A DNA stretch of 47,611 nucleotides from Bacteroidales bacterium (GTDB lineage: Bacteria > Bacteroidota > Bacteroidia > Bacteroidales > Marinilabiliaceae). The DNA lies in NCBI GenBank assembly GCA_024401355.1, contig JAKSLF010000022.1, forward strand, positions 1-47,611. The letters run 5' to 3'. How positions within the stretch are numbered: position 1 is the stretch's first letter; each line of letters begins with the position of its first letter. The translations under genes and the position numbers were made by a program. Below are positions 41,157 to 47,611 of the stretch, one piece after another. The notes under the pieces are model-generated. The model made no database searches. It was given only the letters and a program-made list of their open reading frames with translations, and was not told the origin of the DNA.

Positions 41157-44100
41157 ATGACATTACGAAGTATATATAGGATATTGGCTGGCATCATGAC
41201 GATGACATCGGCTTTCTATGCTTCGGCACAGAGTGACTTCCGTGAAGCTGGTGTATTAGTCGAGGAGTTCATGGTGAACAATGGCGGCAGGTATGACATC
41301 GACAATGGCCTGACAAGTAGCCATATCACGTGTATCGAGCGTGACTCCAGTGGCATGGTATGGTTGGGCACCAACGATGGTGTCAATGCGTTCGACGGCT
41401 ATGGCTTCAGAAGTTATGTGACAGAACATGACGACTCTGCCTCTACCAGGGGCAAGCGTGTGAGTGCTATCAAGAATATTGACAAGTACACGATGTTCAT
41501 GACATTTGCCGATGGCGGACTCTCATACTACGACAGGCGCAACAACCAGTTCCATAGTGTAGAGATTGACGATGCACCAGAAAACATGGGTGAGTTCCGT
41601 AGTGCCTATGGAATATGCAGAATGGGCGACTATGCATACGTGGCATACGAGAACAACATCATCAGGATAGACCTTAACACTGATGACCAGTTGAAAATAG
41701 TGATGCCATCGCGCAAGAAGTATACGGGTTCGTATATCGAGAAGATTAATCTGGAACCTATGCCTGATGGGCGTAACATAGTGATGATGTTGAGTCGCAC
41801 GACCCTTGGTGTGCTTGATACCAAGACCAACAAGATCAAGACCATCAGGATGAGGAAGGGTTATCTCAACGACATCTGCGCCAAAGACTCTTCGCATGTT
41901 TATCTGGCGACGACCAAGGGCTTGAGGGTGTTTGATGTCAGCACTAGCGCCATAACACAGGGTGAGATATTGGGTGACGAACTCGTCAGGACGATTACCA
42001 AGGATTATGGTTTGGGCTTCTGGATAGCATATAAGAACAATCATCTGATAAAGTGGGTGCCTTCAAACAGCAAGGTACGCCTAGTGACCAACATCACAAG
42101 CTACGTGAATAGCCAGACAGCGATAGTCGACATCCTAGAGGATGAAAATCAGGTGCTATGGTTGGCGACGAGCAACTCAGGTCTTGTGAAGCTGGATGCC
42201 AAACGTCCGAAGATAAGAAATGTTGAGGTAGTCAATTCCGGCATGCCTCTCAACTATATAACGCGCGACCTTTTTGCCAGCAAGAAGTATGAGGTATGGG
42301 CAGCGTGTGGCATCGACGGAGTGTTGAAGATAGACACGAAGAATAAAACAGCGGAGCATATCGACGTACCTCACAGGAATGTCTATTCGGTCTATGTGCG
42401 CAAGAGTGGCGAAGTGATATTCGGTACCTCGATGGGTCCGATGACATACGACAAGACCACGGGCAAGATAGAAAGCATCGAAGTGTCGGATTCTATATTG
42501 GCGTCGATTGGCGGTCGATGCATTATCAATGCTATATGTGAAGACTGCCTTGGCAATTTATGGTTTGCCACACAGATAGGTGTCTATCGCTATAATGGTG
42601 CGGTGCCAAAATACTATCCTTCGGCATCGCATGGCATGGAGAATGTCAATACGGTCTATGAAGATAGTGAAGGACGCATCTGGGCAGGTACTGTCAGCGG
42701 ATCGTTTGTGATGGATGTGGGTGACACCATATTCACCGAGACCAAAGCAGGTCGCATCAACCTAGGTGACAATAACAACACGACTAGTTTTGCCGACTAT
42801 AAGAACATGGTGCTTATGGGTACGGCATCGGGAGTGCTAGCCTATAACAAGGATACTCGTGAGGTGCAGACTGCTCATCTGAGCCATCACTTCGACAAGA
42901 CGATGATCTATAGTATCGTTACCGACAGCAACAATGCGATATGGTTGAGTTCAAACCGAGGCGTGGGCTATCTGGCAGAAGGGTCGAACTTGGCATACGT
43001 GTTTAACCACTATGACGGTTTGGCGCTTCAGGGCAACGAGTGTCATAAACTGACTAAGTTTGCCAACAACATATACACGGGTGATGCGACAAACCTCAAC
43101 TTCATACCGGCAGACAGGCTCAAATTTAATGACATACAGCCTAATGTCTTTGTCAGTGCCGTAGAGTATGGACAGTCGGGCAAGGAGGAAGGCGCTATGA
43201 TGGAGAACGACACTCTCTATAGTGTGCGTTACCTGCTGCGTGCTTCGCTGAAGCTGCATGTGGCATCGTCAGACTTCACCGTGCCTAGTCGCAACGAATT
43301 CAAGTATAAGATAGACAATGAGGATTGGGTGCATCTGACAGGCAGCAATGAGATTCTAATTTCGGGTCCGGGTCCGGGCACCTACAGAGTCGAGATAATG
43401 GCAACGAACAGCGACATGACATGGTCGGAGAATACGCATACTGTATATATAAAGATAGTACCTCCGCTGTGGCTCAGCAATGCGGCCCTTATCTTCTACA
43501 CCATAATGCTCTTCACGCTGACGTGGTTCCTTATGAACTTGCGCTTCAGGACGATGAAGAAGCACATGCGTCAGATGGAGAATGAGGCCAAGGCAAAGAA
43601 ACTTGTCGAGGCTCAGCGCAACCGCTTGGCCAAATTGCACAAAGACCAGGAAGACAGTATCAGGTATGCTAAGCGAATACAGGAGTCGCTGATGCCTCCA
43701 GTAGGTTCGTTTGACAAGCTGTTCAACAAGATATTTGTATACTACATGCCTCGCGACATCGTGAGTGGTGACTTCTATAGCTTCTATGAGCGTGATGACA
43801 AGACATTCATCATAGCGGCCGACTGTACGGGTCATGGTGTGCCGGGTGCGTTTATCTCCATCCTTGGTGTGGACCACCTCTACAACATCATCATGAAGCA
43901 GAAGGTGGACGATGCCGGTGCCATCCTGACATACCTGCATCGCGACCTGCACAGCACCGTCTTCAAGCGCGACAACTCGGACGAGGAGTTCAACGAGGGT
44001 ATGGACCTTACAATCTGTGTCGTATACCACAAGGAGCGCAAGATCAACTTCGCTGGAGCGATGAACGACCTCTACCTCATACGTGACAACGAGATATTGA

Positions 44101-44417
44101 CATATCATGGCGACCGTCATTCAATAGGTACCAACAATACGTTGGGCGACGTCGACGACCGTCAGTATTCGAGCCAGATAATCCATTGCCAGCCGGGCGA
44201 CATGTTCTATATGTTCTCCGATGGCTTTGTCGACCAGTTTGGTGGTCCTGAGTACAAGAAGTTCAAGCATCGCCGCTTCAAGCAGTTGCTTCTCTACCTG
44301 CACAAATTGCCTGCACGCGACCAGAAGAACATGCTCAACAGGCGTTTTGCTGAGTGGAAGGGAAACAACGAGCAGACAGACGACGTGTCGGTAATCGGTT
44401 TCGAGCCATGGGCATAA
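41157..44417 (+). CDS. Propeller-sensor protein with SpoIIE/PP2C phosphatase output
   Basis: 1086 residues from ATG 41157 (MTLRSIYRILAGIM, signal peptide ending near ASAQS); ATG 41133 would add eight polar residues. Residues 30-700 hold two-component-regulator propeller repeats (GLTSSHITCIERDSSGMVWLGT, VVDILEDENQVLWLATSNSG, VNTVYEDSEGRIWAGT, YSIVTDSNNAIWLSSNRG), followed by a Y_Y_Y-like beta domain (FKYKIDNEDWVHLTG, GTYRVEIMAT). A membrane helix lies at about 770-790, then a coiled linker. The output is a RsbU-like phosphatase with D872 (SGDFYSF), D889 (AADCTGHGVPGAFIS), D1022 (FSDGFVD) and D1075/D1076 (TDDVSVIGF). All metal-binding positions are filled. It signals across the inner membrane by dephosphorylating an unknown partner. 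Confidence 0.9.
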   Translation: MTLRSIYRILAGIMTMTSAFYASAQSDFREAGVLVEEFMVNNGGRYDIDNGLTSSHITCIERDSSGMVWLGTNDGVNAFDGYGFRSYVTEHDDSASTRGKRVSAIKNIDKYTMFMTFADGGLSYYDRRNNQFHSVEIDDAPENMGEFRSAYGICRMGDYAYVAYENNIIRIDLNTDDQLKIVMPSRKKYTGSYIEKINLEPMPDGRNIVMMLSRTTLGVLDTKTNKIKTIRMRKGYLNDICAKDSSHVYLATTKGLRVFDVSTSAITQGEILGDELVRTITKDYGLGFWIAYKNNHLIKWVPSNSKVRLVTNITSYVNSQTAIVDILEDENQVLWLATSNSGLVKLDAKRPKIRNVEVVNSGMPLNYITRDLFASKKYEVWAACGIDGVLKIDTKNKTAEHIDVPHRNVYSVYVRKSGEVIFGTSMGPMTYDKTTGKIESIEVSDSILASIGGRCIINAICEDCLGNLWFATQIGVYRYNGAVPKYYPSASHGMENVNTVYEDSEGRIWAGTVSGSFVMDVGDTIFTETKAGRINLGDNNNTTSFADYKNMVLMGTASGVLAYNKDTREVQTAHLSHHFDKTMIYSIVTDSNNAIWLSSNRGVGYLAEGSNLAYVFNHYDGLALQGNECHKLTKFANNIYTGDATNLNFIPADRLKFNDIQPNVFVSAVEYGQSGKEEGAMMENDTLYSVRYLLRASLKLHVASSDFTVPSRNEFKYKIDNEDWVHLTGSNEILISGPGPGTYRVEIMATNSDMTWSENTHTVYIKIVPPLWLSNAALIFYTIMLFTLTWFLMNLRFRTMKKHMRQMENEAKAKKLVEAQRNRLAKLHKDQEDSIRYAKRIQESLMPPVGSFDKLFNKIFVYYMPRDIVSGDFYSFYERDDKTFIIAADCTGHGVPGAFISILGVDHLYNIIMKQKVDDAGAILTYLHRDLHSTVFKRDNSDEEFNEGMDLTICVVYHKERKINFAGAMNDLYLIRDNEILTYHGDRHSIGTNNTLGDVDDRQYSSQIIHCQPGDMFYMFSDGFVDQFGGPEYKKFKHRRFKQLLLYLHKLPARDQKNMLNRRFAEWKGNNEQTDDVSVIGFEPWA

Positions 44418-44450
44418 CTGCGAAAACAACAACAGAAAAACAATAAGATA

Positions 44451-44457
44451 AAAGGAG
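44451..44457 (+). promoter_or_regulatory. Strong Shine-Dalgarno sequence before waaA
   Basis: AAAGGAG lies 10 bases upstream of the waaA ATG (44468). Most genes in this window lack such a site, as expected for Bacteroidetes, so this one stands out. Confidence 0.7.
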
Positions 44458-44467
44458 AATTTTTAAG

Positions 44468-45709
44468 ATGAATAAAGTGATTTCTGCATTCTATCTGATA
44501 GGTATGTGGGTCTATTCACTTGGTGTGCGTATAGCCTCACTTTTTAACGAAAAAGCTTCGCAACTGACAAAGGGAAGAACGGAGACATGGAAGAAACTTG
44601 CGCAGTATGACAACAGCCAGAAGTGCATCTGGATTCATGCCGCATCGCTTGGTGAATTTGAGCAGGGCCGTCCTCTCATCGAAGCCATCAAGGCCAAATA
44701 TCCTGACCGTAAGATAGTGCTGACCTTCTATTCGCCATCGGGCTATGAAGTCAGAAAGAACTATAACCTGGCCGACCTTATCTGCTATCTGCCAGCCGAC
44801 GGACCAAAGAATGCGTGCCACTTCATTAAGGCAATCAACCCTGAGATGGCATTCTTCGTCAAGTATGAATTCTGGCATTTCTACCTCAAGGCGCTTCAGA
44901 AGAAGTCGATACCAGTCTATGGTGTGTCGATGATATTCCGCGAGCAGCAGGCATTCTTCAAGTGGTATGGCGGATGGTTCAGGGATATGCTGAGGGTGTT
45001 TGGTCACCTATATATACAGGATGCCAATTCGGCATCGTTGCTCGACAGCATTGGAGTGAAGAACTATACTGTAGCAGGTGACACACGTTTCGACCGTGTG
45101 CGCAAGATAGCCGAGGCATCTGCCGACGTAGACCTTGCCAAGCGATTTGCCGAAGGAGCTTCGACCGTGATGGTAGCCGGCAGTTCGTGGGAGCCTGACG
45201 AGGGTGTATACCTCAAGTATTTCAACGAGCACAAAGACGACGCATCGCTCAAGCTTATCATCGCTACGCACGAGATAGGCAGGGAGAGAGTTGAGAAGCT
45301 ACGCCAGCAGATCAGCGTCCCTAGCTTCTTCTTCACCAACCCACCAGCCGACCCAGAGAACTACAAGGTGATGATAGTCGACACGATAGGTCTTCTTTCT
45401 GCGATATACAAATATGGTCATATAGCCTATATAGGCGGTGGCTTTGGCGTAGGCATACACAACACCCTTGAGGCAGCGACATACGGCATGCCAGTATTGT
45501 TTGGTCCTAACCACAAGCGCTTCAAGGAGGCTGTCGACCTCATAGCCAACGGGGCAGGCTTCTGTGTGACGAGCGAGGAGGAGTTTGTCAAGACATTCGA
45601 GTCGTTGCGTAGTGATGCAGCCAAGCTGAAGGCATCGGGCGAAGCGGCCGACCGCTATGTGAAGAGCATGTGTGGTGCTACCGACAAGATAATGGGCGAC
45701 CTGTTTTAA
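44468..45709 (+). CDS. waaA: 3-deoxy-D-manno-octulosonic acid transferase
   Basis: Adds Kdo to lipid IVA, linking lipid A to the LPS core. 413 residues. A short N-terminal membrane segment (ISAFYLIGMWVYSLGVRIA) anchors it to the inner face of the membrane. The acceptor domain contains the catalytic glutamate E63 in HAASLGEFEQGRPLIEAI. The donor domain contains VMVAGSSWEPDEG, IATHEIGRERV, and IAYIGGGFGVGIHNTLEAATYGMPVLFGP, the CMP-Kdo binding loop typical of GT30. Whether it adds one or two Kdo residues cannot be told. It shows that the organism makes LPS. It lies 50 bases behind the propeller-phosphatase gene with no visible terminator. Confidence 0.96.
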   Translation: MNKVISAFYLIGMWVYSLGVRIASLFNEKASQLTKGRTETWKKLAQYDNSQKCIWIHAASLGEFEQGRPLIEAIKAKYPDRKIVLTFYSPSGYEVRKNYNLADLICYLPADGPKNACHFIKAINPEMAFFVKYEFWHFYLKALQKKSIPVYGVSMIFREQQAFFKWYGGWFRDMLRVFGHLYIQDANSASLLDSIGVKNYTVAGDTRFDRVRKIAEASADVDLAKRFAEGASTVMVAGSSWEPDEGVYLKYFNEHKDDASLKLIIATHEIGRERVEKLRQQISVPSFFFTNPPADPENYKVMIVDTIGLLSAIYKYGHIAYIGGGFGVGIHNTLEAATYGMPVLFGPNHKRFKEAVDLIANGAGFCVTSEEEFVKTFESLRSDAAKLKASGEAADRYVKSMCGATDKIMGDLF

Positions 45710-45815
45710 CGGCATTGTCTGACAATTGTTGATGGAATAGTATAACCTTATGCAATCATCGACGTAGAACAAATAGGATTGAAAAACAAATAACAATAAT
45801 AAAACAAACGAAAAA

Positions 45816-46508
45816 ATGAAAAAGTATTTAGCAGAAATGGTGGGTACTATGGTACTCGTTCTCATGGGCTGCGGCGTAGCAGTAGCTCTTGGTTGTGACT
45901 CGACAGTAGGTGCAAACACAGCATCAGTCATCGGCACTTCAATGGCATTTGGTCTTTCGGTAGTGGCAATGGCTTATACAATAGGTGGCATATCTGGTTG
46001 CCATATCAACCCAGCAATCACACTCGGCTGCCTCCTCACAGGTCGCATCAGCGCTAAGGATGCAGGCATGTATATGCTCTTCCAGGTTATCGGCGCATTC
46101 ATCGGTGCTGGTATTCTTGCTGCCCTCGTAGGCTGTGAGTCTGGTCTTGGTGCAAATGCTCTCCAGGCTGGCAACGGCATCACAATGACTCAGGGCGTTA
46201 TCGCTGAGATCGTCTTCACTTGCGTATTCGTTCTCGTAGTGCTTGGCACAACAGACTCGAAGAAGGGTGCTGGCAACTTTGCAGGTCTTGCAATCGGTTT
46301 GTCTCTTATCCTTGTTCACCTTGCATGTATCTACTTCACAGGTACATCAGTTAACCCAGCACGTTCTATCGCTCCAGCTATTCTCGCTGGTGGTGCAGCT
46401 CTCGATCAGCTTGGGATCTTCATCGTTGGTCCATTTGTAGGTGCTGCTCTTGCTGCTGGCATCTGGAAGGTTATCGGTGGTGACTGCTGCTGCGACAAGT
46501 GCAAGTAA
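45816..46508 (+). CDS. aqpZ: Aquaporin Z-like water channel with cysteine-rich tail
   Basis: 230-residue MIP-family channel with six helices and two NPA loops: GCHINPAITLG (N65) and GTSVNPARSIAPA (N180). The selectivity-filter residues F45, H168, T177 and R183 keep the same spacing as in E. coli AqpZ (F43, H174, T183, R189), so water rather than glycerol is the expected substrate. The C-terminus ends GGDCCCDKCK with cysteines at 224, 225, 226 and 229. I do not know this tail from other aquaporins; it could bind metal or act as a redox-sensitive element. The gene is monocistronic. In the 106 bases upstream I see only a small palindrome (ATTGTC-T-GACAAT, 45714-45726) and no clear promoter. Confidence 0.93.
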   Translation: MKKYLAEMVGTMVLVLMGCGVAVALGCDSTVGANTASVIGTSMAFGLSVVAMAYTIGGISGCHINPAITLGCLLTGRISAKDAGMYMLFQVIGAFIGAGILAALVGCESGLGANALQAGNGITMTQGVIAEIVFTCVFVLVVLGTTDSKKGAGNFAGLAIGLSLILVHLACIYFTGTSVNPARSIAPAILAGGAALDQLGIFIVGPFVGAALAAGIWKVIGGDCCCDKCK

Positions 46509-46554
46509 TGGATAGGGTAGAATAACCCGTCGAAGAAATAATAAAAAAGAAAAT

Positions 46555-46593
46555 GTTGCCAGACGTGAGACTAGTCCCGCCTGGCAACTTTTT
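46555..46593 (+). terminator. Rho-independent terminator after aqpZ
   Basis: GTTGCCAG pairs with CTGGCAAC, with partial further pairing around a central GACTAGTC, followed by TTTTT. An in-frame ATG at 46553 lies inside this hairpin and is therefore not used as the HAD start. Confidence 0.88.
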
Positions 46594-46609
46594 ATATGCC
46601 ATAATAGAC

Positions 46610-47257
46610 ATGAAACAACTGAAAGCTGCTCTTTTTGACCTCGATGGTACATTGCTCGACACGGAAGGTCAGTACACCCGCATCTGGGGCATGATAGGTC
46701 GAAAATACCGTCCCGACGTAGAAGGACTTGAATACCTGATAAAGGGCACCACGCTCAAGCAGATCTTTGAGAAGTACTTCCCTGGTGAGTCTCAGCAGAC
46801 GGAGATAAACGAGATGCTGAACGACTATGAGCGCAACATGGAGTATAGCTTCGTGGCAGGTGCTGAAGCGTTTGTCAGCCAATTGCGCGAGAAGGGTGTC
46901 AAGTGTGCTGTAGTCACCAGCTCCAACCAGGAGAAGATGAAGAGTGTGAGTCGCAAGATCAAGGGGTTCGACACTATGTTTGACAAAGTGCTAACCGCCG
47001 AGATGTTTGCAGCCTCCAAGCCTGCGCCCGACTGCTATCTGCTGGGTGCCAAGGTCTTTGGTGCCGACATCAGCGAGTGTGTAGTCTTCGAGGATGCCTT
47101 CACCGGTCTTCAGGCAGGCATGTCGTCGGGCATCTACACCATAGGCCTCGCCACATGTAATCCCCGAGAAGCCATTCAGGACAAGTGCCATCATGTGATA
47201 GACAACTTTGTTGGTCTGACAGCCGACGACATCGATGAGCTGCTGGTAGGCAGGTAG
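46610..47257 (+). CDS. HAD-superfamily sugar-phosphatase-like hydrolase
   Basis: 215 residues from ATG 46610. HAD motif I is FDLDGTLLDTE with nucleophile D10 and acid/base D12. Motif II is VVTSSN, motif III lysine is in ASKPAPDCYL, and motif IV is VVFEDAFTGLQAG. The cap domain is a small four-helix C1 type, as in beta-phosphoglucomutase and 2-deoxyglucose-6-phosphatase relatives. The substrate cannot be read from sequence; beta-PGM would need a conserved cap histidine/lysine arrangement I do not see clearly. It lies 17 bases behind the aqpZ terminator, with no recognisable promoter in that gap. Confidence 0.88.
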   Translation: MKQLKAALFDLDGTLLDTEGQYTRIWGMIGRKYRPDVEGLEYLIKGTTLKQIFEKYFPGESQQTEINEMLNDYERNMEYSFVAGAEAFVSQLREKGVKCAVVTSSNQEKMKSVSRKIKGFDTMFDKVLTAEMFAASKPAPDCYLLGAKVFGADISECVVFEDAFTGLQAGMSSGIYTIGLATCNPREAIQDKCHHVIDNFVGLTADDIDELLVGR

Positions 47258-47267
47258 TGGTGCGTTG

Positions 47268-47411
47268 TCAGTTGTCGATGGTGTATTGCACCTGTTGTGG
47301 GTATGGTGGTTCGACGGTCACCATGCACGATGTGGTGCCAAGTGTTGTTATCACTGATGTGATGATTGTCACAATGATGTGAAGGATTTTTTTTAGTGTT
47401 TCTTTTTTCAT
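47268..47411 (-). CDS. Smalltalk-type short protein
   Basis: 47 residues: MKKETLKKILHIIVTIITSV then ITTLGTTSCMVTVEPPYPQQ and a short tail. It matches the pattern of the tiny Bacteroidales 'smalltalk' proteins (MKKETWKK..., a hydrophobic stretch and a TTxGxTSC ending) as I recall that family. A basic start, one hydrophobic helix and a lone Cys29 are the only features; TTSC is a possible but atypical lipobox. Longer in-frame starts upstream run through the 47431-47544 repeats and are unlikely. The spacer before the ATG is AAAAAAAGGAAAAAACTAT, a weak ribosome binding site. It converges with the HAD gene, 10 bases apart. Function unknown. Confidence 0.75.
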   Translation of the reverse strand: MKKETLKKILHIIVTIITSVITTLGTTSCMVTVEPPYPQQVQYTIDN

Positions 47412-47430
47412 ATAGTTTTTTCCTTTTTTT

Positions 47431-47487
47431 TGCCTTCGGCATGTCCTGCCGGACGGGCCTTCTATTTTCTCTGCCGAGAGAAAACTT
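47431..47487. repeat. Structured 57-bp repeat, copy 1
   Basis: The unit contains three potential hairpins: TGCC-TTC-GGCA, GTCC-TGCC-GGAC, and TTTCTCT-GCCG-AGAGAAA. It begins TGCCTTCGGCATGTCC and is followed immediately by a second copy. It lies in the leader of the smalltalk-like gene (minus strand). Confidence 0.85.
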
Positions 47488-47544
47488 TGCCTTCGGCATG
47501 TCTTGCCAGACGGGCCTTCCATCTTCTGTATCGACAGAAGACGG
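47488..47544. repeat. Structured 57-bp repeat, copy 2
   Basis: It begins TGCCTTCGGCATGTCT and keeps the same three hairpins as copy 1. Where it differs, both sides of a stem change together: GTCT-TGCC-AGAC, and CTTCTGT-ATCG-ACAGAAG. The last positions of the unit diverge. Confidence 0.85.
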
Positions 47545-47611
47545 AAGCGAGAAGAACTCGTCGCTGTGAGTTCTCTTGCTAAAAAACATCAACGCTTCGT
47601 TGCACAAGCCA
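47545..47611. repeat. Further hairpins to the right edge
   Basis: AGAACTC and GAGTTCT pair around an 8-base loop (about 47553-47574), and CAACG and CGTTG pair around CTT near 47590-47602. They may be diverged members of the same repeat array, which would continue outside the window. Confidence 0.55.

Noticed and set aside
36166-45732. Shared 12-mer TGACAATTGTTG upstream of aspS and of aqpZ as a common operator
   Set aside because: Two copies of an AT-rich 12-mer with different positions relative to promoters are not enough evidence.
46553-46609. N-terminal extension of the HAD hydrolase
   Set aside because: It lies inside the aqpZ terminator hairpin; the HAD family starts at the DLDGT strand just after 46610.
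47431-47544. CRISPR array
   Set aside because: The repeats are directly adjacent with no unique spacers, and they differ from each other; no cas genes are present.
47191-47607. 138-codon minus-strand frame through the repeats (two near-identical RPVxQDMPKAK peptides)
   Set aside because: The repeated peptide is a by-product of the 57-bp DNA repeats; the frame also overlaps the HAD and smalltalk genes, and substitutions preserve hairpins rather than protein.

Overview
The window is chromosomal DNA from a member of the Bacteroidetes, most likely a Prevotella-like Bacteroidales. The evidence is: repeated TAnnTTTG (-7) promoter boxes with a TTG or TTTG -33 element; little Shine-Dalgarno signal; a type IX secretion-style C-terminal signal; a two-subunit 2-oxoglutarate:ferredoxin oxidoreductase; a head-GIN lipoprotein; a golvesin-type amidase; and a short protein of the Bacteroidales 'smalltalk' type. 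I see no insertion sequence, prophage, CRISPR array or rRNA gene. Most of the window is core genome.

Left end (1-4000, minus strand): the start of pgk runs off the edge and has its own promoter inside the 3' end of the gene behind it. Next comes a five-gene operon, cvpA-cmk-ispH-DUF4834-tatD-like, headed by tRNA-Arg(CCT). From 4250 to 5920 (plus) lie two secreted-protein genes. Their only visible promoter carries a (TA)10 tract directly against the -7 box, which makes it a candidate for slipped-strand phase variation.

6050-19400 (plus): lepA-folE-marC-rnhA-GT2-GT10 form one compact operon ending in two glycosyltransferases, one of them a GT10 (fucosyltransferase-like) enzyme. leuS, a SLC13/DASS carboxylate transporter, and an operon of a small membrane protein with aroB and aroA follow. 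19500-27290: korAB, a large secreted amidase with a golvesin-like domain, and a membrane histidine kinase with a periplasmic binding-protein-like sensor.

27300-36040 is an export island. An ABC ATPase, a head-GIN lipoprotein, a permease and a small YtrA-type GntR regulator stand behind a near-perfect promoter that overlaps an AGTGTA-N12-TACACC operator-like site. Directly behind them is a MacAB/TolC-type tripartite system with a separate ATPase and two different permeases. tRNA-Arg(CCG) lies head-on to this island.

36200-47611: aspS; a minus-strand MORN/YwqK-like secreted protein; an M23 peptidase with dxr; a large sensor with a beta-propeller periplasmic part and a SpoIIE/PP2C phosphatase output; waaA; an aquaporin with a cysteine-rich tail; a HAD phosphatase; and the minus-strand smalltalk-like gene. 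Upstream of that last gene are two 57-bp repeats whose hairpin arms differ by compensatory base changes, the strongest hint of an undescribed structured element in the window.
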